Positions 33,486-41,994 of a stretch of 42,922 nt of DNA are shown piece after piece. The translations under genes were made by a program, and so were the position numbers. The DNA lies in assembly GCA_013816245.1 (NCBI GenBank), contig JACDEU010000024.1:1-42922 (forward strand), in the 5' to 3' direction. This DNA is from Actinomycetota bacterium. GTDB taxonomy: Bacteria > Actinomycetota > Thermoleophilia > Gaiellales > Gaiellaceae. Positions within the stretch are counted from its first letter, which is position 1; every line of letters starts with the position of its first letter. The notes under the pieces were generated by a model. It made no database searches. It saw nothing but the letters and a program-made list of their open reading frames with translations, and was not told the origin of the DNA.

Positions 33486-34215
33486 CGTCGACAGTTTCGG
33501 CCCCCAGGTAGGCCTCGATCACATCCGGATTTGCCTGCACCTCGGCAGGCGTCCCCTCGGCAATCTTGCGGCCGAAGTTGAGCACGTGTACGCGGTCACA
33601 GACCGACATCACCAGCTGCATGTGGTGCTCGACGAGCAGGATCGTCAGGTCGAAGTCACGGCGGAGACGGCGAATCACCTCGGCAAGCTCGCCGACTTCT
33701 TCGTGGTTGAGCCCACCGGCGGGCTCGTCGAGCAGAAGCAACGTCGGCTTGGCGACGAGCGCTCGCGCGAGCTCGACGCGCTTGAGCGTCCCGAAGGGGA
33801 GCCCGCCCGGAAGCCGCTCGCCGAGGTCGCCGAGCTTGAGGTACTCGAGCATCTCCACAGCCTGTTTCCGACCGCGTCGCTCCGAGAAGGGACGCAGTTG
33901 CGAGTGTGCGCCGACGAGCAGGTTTTCGAGCACTGTCATGTTCTGGAAGAGCACGACGTTCTGGAAGGTGCGCGCGATTCCGAGTCGCACGATCCGGTAC
34001 GCAGGCGTTCGAGTCAGGTCCTTGCCGTCGAAGAGGATACAGCCGCTGTTCGGGCGATAAAGCCGCGTGATCAGATTGAAGAGCGTCGTCTTGCCGGCAC
34101 CGTTAGGGCCGATCAGTCCGACGATCTCTCCTTTCTCCAACGCAAGCGAAACGTCGGTGAGGGCGACGATGCCGCCGAACCGCCGCGTGACGTCCTCAAC
34201 TGCAAGAAGCGCCAT
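33478..34215 (-). CDS. livG: ABC transporter ATP-binding protein, LivG
   Basis: 245 residues. Walker A is GPNGAGKTTLFN with K42; the LivG-specific RTFQNVVLFQNMTVLENLLV follows; Walker B is LLLLDEPAGGLNHEEV; the C-terminal VLNFGRKIAEGTPAEVQANP is family-typical. The signature region reads LPFGTLKRVELARAL, slightly off the LSGGQ consensus as is usual for LivG. It is the first gene of the importer operon. It diverges from the hydroxyacid oxidase gene across only 34 bases. Confidence 0.9.
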   Translation of the reverse strand: MALLAVEDVTRRFGGIVALTDVSLALEKGEIVGLIGPNGAGKTTLFNLITRLYRPNSGCILFDGKDLTRTPAYRIVRLGIARTFQNVVLFQNMTVLENLLVGAHSQLRPFSERRGRKQAVEMLEYLKLGDLGERLPGGLPFGTLKRVELARALVAKPTLLLLDEPAGGLNHEEVGELAEVIRRLRRDFDLTILLVEHHMQLVMSVCDRVHVLNFGRKIAEGTPAEVQANPDVIEAYLGAETVDAA

Positions 34216-34249
34216 TGGAGGCGGGATGATATGACCGCCCGGACGGCAA
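34216..34249. promoter_or_regulatory. 34-bp divergent region with overlapping -10-like boxes
   Basis: ATGATATGAC at 34226-34235 reads TATCAT on the minus strand (10 nt before the LivG ATG) and TATGAC on the plus strand (34230-34235, 14 nt before ATG 34250). No ribosome site is seen before either start, so short or absent leaders are likely. No good -35 boxes were found. Confidence 0.3.
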
Positions 34250-35404
34250 ATGCATTTCGACGGTAGCCAGTTCCAAAACGAGATCTACGTCACAGGCGAG
34301 TCGTCCTGGCCAGTCGGCGCTGACGAATGGGAGGCGCTGGCGTCGGAGAAGCTCGAGGCAGGCCCGTTCGGCTACATCGCGGGTGGTGCGGGAAGCGAGG
34401 CGACGGTACGCGCCAATCGAGAGGCGTTCGAGCGGAGGCGTCTGCGGCCGCGCATGCTGGCGGGCAACACGGTGCGGGACCTTTCGGTCGAGGTGCTGGG
34501 AACGCAGTCGCCGTTCCCGTTCTTCCTCGCGCCGGTCGGCGTCCTCAGCATCGCCCATCCCGACGGTGAGCTCGCGCCGGCGCGCGCTGCCGCGGCGTTG
34601 CGCGTCCCCTTCATCCTTTCCAGCGCGGCGTCGCACTCGATCGAGGAGATCGCGGCTGCAATGGGCGACGCGCCCCGGTGGTTCCAGCTCTACTGGGTAA
34701 GCGATCGGGAGGTGGTCGAGAGCCTCGTACGCCGCGCCGAGGCGTCCGGCTATGCCGCGATCGTGGTCACGCTGGACACCCTGACGCTCGGTTGGCGTCC
34801 ACGCGACCTGCGCAACGCCTATCTGCCGTTTCGCCAGGGTGAGGGGATCGCGCAGTTCACGAGCGATCCCGTCTTTCGTTCCCGCCTGTCCGTTCCGCCC
34901 GAAGACGATCCCCTCGTAGCAGCCGGGACGATGCTCGCAATGTTCCCGAACCTTGCTCTGCGCTGGGAGGACATCGCCTGGCTCCGCGAGCTGACCTCGC
35001 TGCCGCTCCTGGCGAAGGGTGTGCTCACCGGCGAGGACGCAGTGCAGGCATTCGACGCAGGGATCGACGGCATCGTCGTCTCGAATCACGGCGGGCGTCA
35101 GGTCGACGGGGCGGTCGCCTCTCTCGATGCGCTGCTCGAAGTCCGTGCCGCTGTCGGCCCGGACGCGCCCGTCTTGATGGACGGAGGGATTCGCGGGGGC
35201 GCCGACGTCCTGAAGGCGCTCGCACTCGGAGCGAACGCCGTCCTCGTTGGCCGGCCGTACGTCTACGGGCTCGCCGTCGGGGGCCAGCCGGGTGTGGAGG
35301 CCGTGCTCCAACAGTTGGCGGCCGAGACGGACTTAACGCTCGCGCTGATGGGCGGCACAGTTGCTCGCGAGCTCGATCAGGCATGGATCGCGGCGTCGTC
35401 CTGA
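34250..35404 (+). CDS. FMN-dependent alpha-hydroxyacid oxidase/dehydrogenase
   Basis: 384 residues, TIM-barrel lactate/glycolate oxidase family. FMN-site and catalytic residues are visible: GPFGYIAGGAGSEATVRANR, PFFLAPVGV, WFQLYWVSDREV, VTLDTLTLGWRPRDLRNAYL, K in LLAKGVLTGEDAVQA, and catalytic H280 with R283 in VVSNHGGRQVDG, then DGGIRGGADVLKALALGA. It oxidises an L-2-hydroxyacid to a 2-ketoacid; the substrate is unknown. It is the first gene of the plus-strand catabolic series and overlaps the next gene by 22 bases. Confidence 0.9.
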   Translation: MHFDGSQFQNEIYVTGESSWPVGADEWEALASEKLEAGPFGYIAGGAGSEATVRANREAFERRRLRPRMLAGNTVRDLSVEVLGTQSPFPFFLAPVGVLSIAHPDGELAPARAAAALRVPFILSSAASHSIEEIAAAMGDAPRWFQLYWVSDREVVESLVRRAEASGYAAIVVTLDTLTLGWRPRDLRNAYLPFRQGEGIAQFTSDPVFRSRLSVPPEDDPLVAAGTMLAMFPNLALRWEDIAWLRELTSLPLLAKGVLTGEDAVQAFDAGIDGIVVSNHGGRQVDGAVASLDALLEVRAAVGPDAPVLMDGGIRGGADVLKALALGANAVLVGRPYVYGLAVGGQPGVEAVLQQLAAETDLTLALMGGTVARELDQAWIAASS

Positions 35405-36411
35405 GCGAGGTCGGCCGTTTCGGCCTCGAAGAGATCGAGGTCGACGCGCCGGGCGAGGGCGAAGTGCTCGTCCGGATCGAAGCCAGTGGGGTCTGCCACA
35501 GCGACCTTCATGTCGTCGAGACCGGCTGGGCACACCGGTTGCCGGTCCTGCTGGGACACGAGGGAGCGGGCGTCGTGGAAGAGGTCGGCGGCGGCGTCAC
35601 GACGCTTGCGCCAGGAGATCGCGTCGTGCTGGGGTGGCGCTCGCCGTGCGGTGCCTGCCGCTGGTGCGCGCGTGGCGACGTCCGCCGTTGCCGCACTCCA
35701 CCCGGAGTGAGGGACCGCCTGCATCTCGCGGACGGCCGCGCTCTTTCGCAGACGTTGCAGATGGGCACGTTCGCCACACGCACGGTCGTTCATTCGGCGG
35801 CCGCGATCCCGATCGCCGACGGGCTGCCGCCGGAGCAGGCGTGCCTGATCGGCTGCAGTGTCGCCACCGGCGTCGGCTCCGTTTTGAACACGGCCGACGT
35901 CTGGGAGGGGGCGCGCATCGCCGTCATCGGCTGCGGGGCAGTCGGTCTCTCGGTCGTCCAGGGCGCGCGGCTCGCCGGCGCGTCGGAGATATACGCGCTC
36001 GACCTCGAGGAACGGAAGCTTGTCGCGGCAGAGGCCTTCGGCGCAACACATCGCGGACCGGGTGCGAAGCTCGACTTCGTCTTCGACGTCGTGGGCCGGC
36101 CGGAGACCGTGGCCCAGGGGCTCGAAATGCTTGGCCATGCCGGCACGCTCGTGTACATCGGTCTTCCTCAGCCCGGCGCAGCCGCGGCGATCGATCTCCA
36201 GCAGCTCTTCGACCGGCGTCTCCGAGTCGTCGTTTCGCACGGCGGCGACCACGTCCCTGCACTCGATTTCCCACAACTCGTCCAATGGGCCCAGGAGGGC
36301 AAGATCGAGCTCGCAGGGATGGTCACGAAGCGGGTCGGGCTCGAGGACGTGGCGCAGGCGTTCGACGACCTCAAGGCGGGCGAGGTCATCCGCTCGGTGA
36401 TTCTGTTCTAG
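35383..36411 (+). CDS. Zinc-dependent alcohol dehydrogenase
   Basis: 342 residues, medium-chain dehydrogenase. Catalytic zinc ligands are C38 (GVCHSDLH) and H59-E60 (GHEGAGVVEEVG), with a third cysteine in CLIGCSVATGVG. Structural zinc is bound by C89, C92, C95 and C103. The NAD motif is VIGCGAVGLSVVQGARLAGA followed by acidic D in IYALDLEERK, which favours NAD over NADP. It resembles class III-type/aryl-alcohol dehydrogenases. It is translationally coupled to the hydroxyacid oxidase. The substrate is unknown, probably an alcohol intermediate of the pathway. Confidence 0.9.
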   Translation: MDRGVVLSEVGRFGLEEIEVDAPGEGEVLVRIEASGVCHSDLHVVETGWAHRLPVLLGHEGAGVVEEVGGGVTTLAPGDRVVLGWRSPCGACRWCARGDVRRCRTPPGVRDRLHLADGRALSQTLQMGTFATRTVVHSAAAIPIADGLPPEQACLIGCSVATGVGSVLNTADVWEGARIAVIGCGAVGLSVVQGARLAGASEIYALDLEERKLVAAEAFGATHRGPGAKLDFVFDVVGRPETVAQGLEMLGHAGTLVYIGLPQPGAAAAIDLQQLFDRRLRVVVSHGGDHVPALDFPQLVQWAQEGKIELAGMVTKRVGLEDVAQAFDDLKAGEVIRSVILF

Positions 36412-36420
36412 ATTCCGCCT

Positions 36421-37515
36421 GTGAACCTGCGCGACAGCCCTGGCGAAGCCGCCTTCCGGGCACAGGTGCGGGCCTGGCTCGCGGATAACCTCCCGGCCGA
36501 GACCGGTCCGGAATGGAGCCGGAAGATGTTCGATGCGGGCTTCGCCGGTTTGACGTGGCCCGAGGAGTACGGCGGCCGCGGCGCCCCCTACAGCCACCAG
36601 GCGATCGCTCTGGAGGAGTTCGCGAGCGCGGGAGCCCCGAATCACATGAACGTGATCGCGCTCGGAATGGCCGGGCCGACGATCATGGCGCACGGCAACG
36701 AGGAGCAGAAACAGCGCTACCTCTCCAAGATGTTGTCCGCGGAGGAAATCTGGTGCCAGGGATTCTCCGAGCCGGACGCAGGCTCCGATCTCTCGGCCGT
36801 GCGCACACGCATCGAGCCGAGGGACGACCATTTCCTCGTCAACGGCCAGAAGGTCTGGTCGTCGATCGCACACCACGCGGACTTCTGCATCCTCGTCGGC
36901 CGCAGCGACCCGGAGTCCCAGCGTCACGCCGGCCTCACGTACGTGATCGTCGACATGCATGCTCCAGGGGTCGAAGTCAGCCCGCTACGCCAGATCACCG
37001 GCGAGGCCGAGTTCAACGAGATCTTCTTCACGGACGTCGAAGTTCCACGCGAGAACTTGCTCGGCGAGATCGGCGGCGGCTGGCAGGTGGCAATGACGAC
37101 GCTGCTGCACGAACGCGGAACGCTGGGCTTCGCCCTCACCGGCACACTCGACGCGCAGGTGAACAAGCTGATTGCGCTGACGAAAGAGCGTGCCGCCGAC
37201 GATCCGATCATCCGCGACCGCGTCGCACAGGAGTGGATCGAGCTGCAGGCGTTGAAGCTGACGAACTACCGTTCGCTGACGACGTTGATCAAGACGGGCA
37301 TCCCAGGACCGGAGGGTTCGGGCTCCAAACTGCACTGGTCGGAGCAAAACCAGCGTCTGACGAAGCTTGCAATGGAGATCCTCGGCGGCGAAGACGACGG
37401 GTACTGGGGCTACCAACAACAACGCAGCCGCGGGAACACGATCGAGGCCGGGACGAGCGAGATCCTGCGCAACATCATCGCCGAGCGCGTGCTCGGCCTC
37501 CCGAGGTCACGCTGA
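36421..37515 (+). CDS. Acyl-CoA dehydrogenase, large partner of a pair
   Basis: 364 residues from GTG. N-terminal EAAFRAQVRAWLADNLPAET, TWPEEYGGRGAPYSHQAIAL, FAD domain CQGFSEPDAGSDLSAVRTRI and VNGQKVWSSIAHHADFCILV, C-terminal TIEAGTSEILRNIIAERVLG. The position of the usual catalytic glutamate reads Ala (EAGT instead of YEGT), a feature of subunits that work in heteromeric alpha2beta2 ACADs. Its stop overlaps the ATG of the next, short ACAD (TGATG), which supports a two-subunit enzyme. Confidence 0.9.
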   Translation: MNLRDSPGEAAFRAQVRAWLADNLPAETGPEWSRKMFDAGFAGLTWPEEYGGRGAPYSHQAIALEEFASAGAPNHMNVIALGMAGPTIMAHGNEEQKQRYLSKMLSAEEIWCQGFSEPDAGSDLSAVRTRIEPRDDHFLVNGQKVWSSIAHHADFCILVGRSDPESQRHAGLTYVIVDMHAPGVEVSPLRQITGEAEFNEIFFTDVEVPRENLLGEIGGGWQVAMTTLLHERGTLGFALTGTLDAQVNKLIALTKERAADDPIIRDRVAQEWIELQALKLTNYRSLTTLIKTGIPGPEGSGSKLHWSEQNQRLTKLAMEILGGEDDGYWGYQQQRSRGNTIEAGTSEILRNIIAERVLGLPRSR

Positions 37516-38123
37516 TGCAGTTTGCCTTCACCGAGGAGCAAGACCTGCTGCGGCGCGAGGCGCGTGAGGTGCTCGCGAACGGCGGTTGGGGACGGGAGGA
37601 GCTCGACGAGCTCGCCTTCCTCGACCGGGCAGTGGTGTTCGAAGAGGCAGGGCGTGCGAATCGGGGTGACGAGTTCTTCGATTCGGCGGCTCCAGAGAAC
37701 GAACAACTTGCCGCGCTTGCATTGGAGGCGGCCGGAATCGCCCGCCGCGCGCTCGAGCTCGGAGTCGAGCATGCGAAGACCCGCGAGCAGTTCGGCCGGC
37801 CGATCGGCGTCTACCAGGCCGTGTCGCATCCGCTTGCCGACACCTATGTCGACACGGAGCTCGCACGCTCGATTGCGTACTGGGCAGCGTGGTGTGTTGC
37901 CGAGGATGACGAGCAGGCGCCAGTCGCGGCAGCCGCGGCCAAGAGCTACGCCGGGGATGTTGCCGTTGCCGCGTGCGAGCGCGCAATCCAGGTGCTCGGC
38001 GGCATCGGCTTCACCTGGGAGCACGTGCTCCATCGCTACTACAAGCGGGCGCTCTGGATCCAGGCCCACGGCGGCTATCCGCGCGAGCTCCGCGCGAAGG
38101 TCGCGTCCTGGCTGCTCGACTGA
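37515..38123 (+). CDS. Short acyl-CoA dehydrogenase subunit lacking the middle domain
   Basis: 202 residues against roughly 320-380 for the family. The first ~55 residues are the N-terminal ACAD start (MQFAFTEEQDLLRREAREVL and VFEEAGRANRGDEFF). The sequence then moves directly into the C-terminal helical domain: LALEAAGIARRALELGVEHA, TREQFGRPIGVYQAVSHPLA, AIQVLGGIGFTWEHVLHRYY. The FAD-binding beta-barrel between them is missing. Both junctions to neighbours are intact TGATG couplings, so the frame is kept. It may be an internally deleted partner, or a naturally compact subunit that completes the active site of the preceding dehydrogenase. Confidence 0.85.
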   Translation: MQFAFTEEQDLLRREAREVLANGGWGREELDELAFLDRAVVFEEAGRANRGDEFFDSAAPENEQLAALALEAAGIARRALELGVEHAKTREQFGRPIGVYQAVSHPLADTYVDTELARSIAYWAAWCVAEDDEQAPVAAAAAKSYAGDVAVAACERAIQVLGGIGFTWEHVLHRYYKRALWIQAHGGYPRELRAKVASWLLD

Positions 38124-38929
38124 TGACGAAGAAGGCAGCGCTCGTCACGGGAGCGTCATCGGGAATCGGCGCGGCCTGCACGGCCCGTCTCGCGCGTGCG
38201 GGCTGGCGTGTTTTCGCCGGTGTCCGGCGTCCCGGGGACGCACCACCGGGCACGGAGGAGATCTTGCTCGACGTCACCGACGAGGGCCAGGTCCGAGCAG
38301 CGGCGGATCGCATCGAAGAGCTGCACGGCCTCGTGAACAATGCGGGTATCGCGCTTTCGATTCCGCTCGAGTTCATTCCGCTGGGGGAGCTTCGCCGGCA
38401 GTTCGAGGTGAACGTCATCGGCCAGGTCGCGGTCACGCAGGCGTTCCTCCCGCACCTGCGCCGTTCCCGCGGCAGAATCGTCTTCATTGGCTCGATCGCA
38501 GGGCAGAGCGCGCTTCCGTTCCTGGGCCCATACGCGGCTTCGAAGCACGCGCTCGAAGCCGTCGCCGACACGTTGCGGCTGGAGCTGCGGCCGTTCGGCG
38601 TAGACGTCTCCCTCGTCCAGCCCGGAACGATCAAGACACCGATCTGGACCAAGTCCGCAGCGGTCGCCGCTGAATTGGCGAACGGGGCGGGAGCCGAGCT
38701 CGCCGGCCTGTACGGTGACCGGATCGCGGCGTTCCGCAAAGTCGCGCTGAAACGCGGTGCGAAGGGCGCGTCCGCAGAAGAGGTCGCTCGCGTGGTCGAA
38801 ACCGCCCTGACGGCGGAACGGCCGCGTACCCGCAAGCTCGTGGGCCTGGACGCCAAGGTACGGTCAGGCGTCGAGAGGCTGCCGGATCGGCTCCGCGACC
38901 GGGTGTACGAACGGGTGCTGCTGCGCTAA
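38123..38929 (+). CDS. SDR-family oxidoreductase
   Basis: 268 residues, classical SDR. TGASSGIG is at 9-16, NNAGIAL, the catalytic serine in FIGSIAGQSALPFLGPY, and YAASK as YxxxK, then VQPGTIKTPIWTKS. The C-terminal extension RTRKLVGLDAKVRSGVERLP resembles retinol/17-beta-hydroxysteroid-dehydrogenase-like SDRs. It is coupled to the upstream short ACAD by TGATG. It probably oxidises a hydroxyl group of the pathway substrate or an intermediate. Confidence 0.9.
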   Translation: MTKKAALVTGASSGIGAACTARLARAGWRVFAGVRRPGDAPPGTEEILLDVTDEGQVRAAADRIEELHGLVNNAGIALSIPLEFIPLGELRRQFEVNVIGQVAVTQAFLPHLRRSRGRIVFIGSIAGQSALPFLGPYAASKHALEAVADTLRLELRPFGVDVSLVQPGTIKTPIWTKSAAVAAELANGAGAELAGLYGDRIAAFRKVALKRGAKGASAEEVARVVETALTAERPRTRKLVGLDAKVRSGVERLPDRLRDRVYERVLLR

Positions 38930-38940
38930 AAGGAGGAACA

Positions 38941-40548
38941 ATGGACGGCTTGATGATGGACTTCCCGCTGACGCTTCCGACCCTGCTTCGGCGCGCAGAG
39001 GAGTACTTCGGCGATCAGGAGGTCGTCACGCGCCTGCCCGACAAGTCCTTCCATCGCTACACGTACTCCGACATGGCGCGCCGCGCGAAGCAACTCGCGG
39101 TGGCGTTCCGGGAGCTGGGTCTCGAGCGCGGAGACCGCGTCGCCACGCTGTGCTGGAACCACTACCAGCATCTGGAGGCGTACTTCGGCATTCCATGCGG
39201 CGGTTTCGTGCTGCACACACTCAATCTGCGCCTTCATCCGAACGACATCGGCTACATCGCCGCGCATGCAGGCGACCGTGCGCTGATCGTCGACGCGAGC
39301 CTGGCTCCGCTGGTCGACCAGTTCCGCGACCAGACCGAGATCGAGCATGTGTTCGTCGTCGAGGATTCCTACGAAGACCTGCTCGCATCTGCGGATGCGG
39401 AGGATTGGGTCGAGCCCGACCTGGACGAGAAGGAAGCGGCGGCGATGTGCTACACGAGCGGGACGACCGGCATGCCGAAGGGCGTCGTGTACTCGCACCG
39501 CTCGACTGTCCTGCACACGCTCGGCGTCGCGGCCGCGAACCCGCTCGGCATCGGCGTCTCCGACAAGGACACGATTCTTCCGGTCGTCCCCATGTTCCAC
39601 GCGAACGCCTGGGGCTACCCCTATCTCGCCGCGATGGTCGGGGCTAAGCAGGTCTTCCCGGGCCCATATCTGGATCCGGAGAGCCTGCTGGACGACTTCG
39701 TCCAGGAGCAGGTCACGTGGACGGCCGGCGTGCCGACGATCTGGCTCGGGATACTGCAGCTCCTCGATGCGAGCCCGAACAAGTGGGACCTGTCGCGCAT
39801 GAAGGGAATGCTCGTCGGCGGCTCGGCCGCGCCGCGCGCGCTGATCGCCGGGTTCCGGGAACGCCACAACCTGATGGTCTGCCACGGGTGGGGAATGACG
39901 GAGACGTCCCCGGTCGCTTCGATGGCGGCGCTGCCCGGAGACCTGGCGGATGCGGACGACGAGACGAAGTTCGATTACCTGGCGATGCAGGGCATCCCGC
40001 TCGCCCTCGTCGAGCTACGGGCGCGTGACGACTCGGGGAACGAGATCCCGCGTGACGCCGAGACGATGGGAGAGCTCGAGGTACGCGGACCGTGGATCGC
40101 CGCCGCGTACTACGAGTCGCCTGAGCAGAGTGACCGCTGGACCGACGACGGCTGGTTCAAGACGGGTGACATCGTCTCGTTCGACCCGCACGGCCACATC
40201 CAGATCAAGGACCGTTCGAAGGACGTGATCAAGTCGGGAGGTGAATGGATCTCGTCCGTCGAGCTCGAGAACGCGTTGATGGCGCATCCCGCGGTCGCGG
40301 AGGCGGCGGTGATCGCGATCCCGGACGAGAAGTGGCAGGAGCGCCCGCTTGCCGCGGTTGTGCTGAAGGAGGGAGCGACCGCGACCGAGGAGGAGCTACG
40401 AGAGTTCCTTGCGCCGCAGTTCGCGAAGTGGTGGCTGCCGGACCGCATCGAGTTCGTGACGGAGATCCCGAAGACGGCGGTCGGGAAGTTTCGGAAGACA
40501 GCGCTCCGGGACCAGTTCGCGCAACAGCCTGCTGTGCCGACCGCATAG
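38941..40548 (+). CDS. Medium/long-chain fatty acid-CoA ligase
   Basis: 535 residues with AAAGGAGG upstream of the ATG. It is an ANL-superfamily enzyme: phosphate loop CYTSGTTGMPKGVVYSHRS, HGWGMTETSPVAS, ADP-hinge GWFKTGDIVSFDPHGHIQIK, DRSKDVIKSGGEWISSVELE and the catalytic lysine in PKTAVGKFRKTALR. It activates a carboxylic acid to acyl-CoA via an acyl-adenylate, the entry step into the beta-oxidation genes nearby. It resembles AlkK-type ligases. A second ATG (38953) is an alternative start. Confidence 0.92.
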   Translation: MDGLMMDFPLTLPTLLRRAEEYFGDQEVVTRLPDKSFHRYTYSDMARRAKQLAVAFRELGLERGDRVATLCWNHYQHLEAYFGIPCGGFVLHTLNLRLHPNDIGYIAAHAGDRALIVDASLAPLVDQFRDQTEIEHVFVVEDSYEDLLASADAEDWVEPDLDEKEAAAMCYTSGTTGMPKGVVYSHRSTVLHTLGVAAANPLGIGVSDKDTILPVVPMFHANAWGYPYLAAMVGAKQVFPGPYLDPESLLDDFVQEQVTWTAGVPTIWLGILQLLDASPNKWDLSRMKGMLVGGSAAPRALIAGFRERHNLMVCHGWGMTETSPVASMAALPGDLADADDETKFDYLAMQGIPLALVELRARDDSGNEIPRDAETMGELEVRGPWIAAAYYESPEQSDRWTDDGWFKTGDIVSFDPHGHIQIKDRSKDVIKSGGEWISSVELENALMAHPAVAEAAVIAIPDEKWQERPLAAVVLKEGATATEEELREFLAPQFAKWWLPDRIEFVTEIPKTAVGKFRKTALRDQFAQQPAVPTA

Positions 40549-40977
40549 GTGGCGGATCCCCGCCGAAGTTGGGTTGAGGCGCCGCCCAACGCTCCGCACG
40601 TCTGGGTGACGCTCGGCTATCGCGGTGTCGAACAGGGTGACGGTGTCTCGGTGATCGAGTGGGACGCCACGGTGGACTACTGCTTCCCGGGCTCGTCGGG
40701 CCCGATCGTCCACGGCGGGCTCGTGACGACGATCCTGGACACGGCGATGGGCGGTGCGTGCCACTCGGTGCTCGGCGACGGCGAGACGTTCCTCACGGCG
40801 GATTTGCATGCGGAGTTCTTTCGTCCGACCCGCCCCGGGACGCTACGCGCCGAGGGTCGGGTCGTGCAGCGGACGAAGCGAACGGTCTTCTGCTCGGCTG
40901 ACCTCCGGGATGCCGAAGGAACCCATCTTGCGAGCGCCTGCTGTACACAGGTGCTCCGCTCCGAAACGGGCGATTAG
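40549..40977 (+). CDS. PaaI-type hotdog thioesterase
   Basis: 142 residues, GTG start immediately after the ligase stop (TAG then GTG). It is a single hotdog domain with the motif IVHGGLVTTILDTAMGGACH, followed by FLTADLHAEFFRPTRPGTLR. PaaI-type enzymes hydrolyse stalled acyl-CoA thioesters to free CoA, a common safety step in acid catabolism. Its stop overlaps the stop of the convergent MDR gene (TTAG). Confidence 0.88.
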   Translation: MADPRRSWVEAPPNAPHVWVTLGYRGVEQGDGVSVIEWDATVDYCFPGSSGPIVHGGLVTTILDTAMGGACHSVLGDGETFLTADLHAEFFRPTRPGTLRAEGRVVQRTKRTVFCSADLRDAEGTHLASACCTQVLRSETGD

Positions 40978-41975
40978 CTCTCGCGCTCGGCGACCTTGAC
41001 GAGGGCCTTGCCCTGGTTCTCGCCGTTGAGCATCCCGATGAATGCCCGAGGGGCATTCTCGAGGCCTTCCGTGACGTCCTCGCGCCAGTGGATGTCTCCG
41101 TTCGCCACCCAGTGCGCGAGCTTGAGGGCCGCTTCGTCGTAGCGGTGCGCGTAATCGAAGATGAGGAAGCCCTCCATCCGTGCACGGAACACGACCAGCA
41201 GGCCAGGATGGAACGTCGGCTCAGGCCTCTGGGCGTTGTATTGCGAGACTTGCCCGCAGATCACGATGCGTGCCCCGAGGTTCAGGCGCCTCTGCACTGC
41301 CTGTGAGATCTCGCCGCCGACGTTGTCGAAGTACACGTCGACGCGTTCGCCCCGCAGCGCTTCTGCGACGTCGTCGCTCTTGTGATCGATCGCCGCGTCG
41401 TAGCCGTAGAGCTCAGTCAGGTCGCGAGCCTTTTCCGGGCCGCCCGCGATACCGACCGTGCGGCAACCGGCGAGCTTCGCCAACTGGCCGGCGATCTGTC
41501 CGACCGCGCCCGCGGCGGCGGAGACGACGACCGTGTCGCCGGGCCGCGGCTTGCCGATGTCGAACAGTCCGAAGTACGCAGTGAACCCAGTCAAGCCGAC
41601 GGCGTGCAGCGCAAGCGTCGGTGGTTCGAGCACGGGCGGGACCCCGCGGAGCGTCCCGGCTCGGGCGGTCGCGTATTCCTGCCAGCCGAGCTGGCCGACC
41701 ACTAGGTCGCCCGGGTTGAAGCGCGGATCGTTGCTCTCCATGACCTCTCCGAGGTTCGCCGCTGTGATGACGTCTCCAATCTCCAGTGACTTGGCGTACG
41801 AACGCGCCTCGCTCATCCGTCCGCGCTGGTACGGATCGACCGAGGCCCACAGGATGCGGACGAGCGCCTCGCCCACCTTGGGAGAGTCGAGCTCGACTTC
41901 GTCGAGTGCGAAATCCGACTCCTGAGGCAAACCGACCGGCCGCGCGGCCATGGTGATGCGGCGATTCACCGGCAT
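40974..41975 (-). CDS. Zinc-independent MDR oxidoreductase (CurA/prostaglandin reductase-like)
   Basis: 333 residues of the LTB4DH/CurA group: [40 protein letters not shown], the NADP loop [49 protein letters not shown], and [17 protein letters not shown]. These enzymes reduce alpha,beta-unsaturated ketones or aldehydes with NADPH. No zinc ligands are present. It diverges from the luciferase-like gene at 41995 across 19 bases. Confidence 0.9.
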   Translation of the reverse strand: MPVNRRITMAARPVGLPQESDFALDEVELDSPKVGEALVRILWASVDPYQRGRMSEARSYAKSLEIGDVITAANLGEVMESNDPRFNPGDLVVGQLGWQEYATARAGTLRGVPPVLEPPTLALHAVGLTGFTAYFGLFDIGKPRPGDTVVVSAAAGAVGQIAGQLAKLAGCRTVGIAGGPEKARDLTELYGYDAAIDHKSDDVAEALRGERVDVYFDNVGGEISQAVQRRLNLGARIVICGQVSQYNAQRPEPTFHPGLLVVFRARMEGFLIFDYAHRYDEAALKLAHWVANGDIHWREDVTEGLENAPRAFIGMLNGENQGKALVKVAERES

Positions 41976-41994
41976 CCGTTTAGCATCGCAGGTC

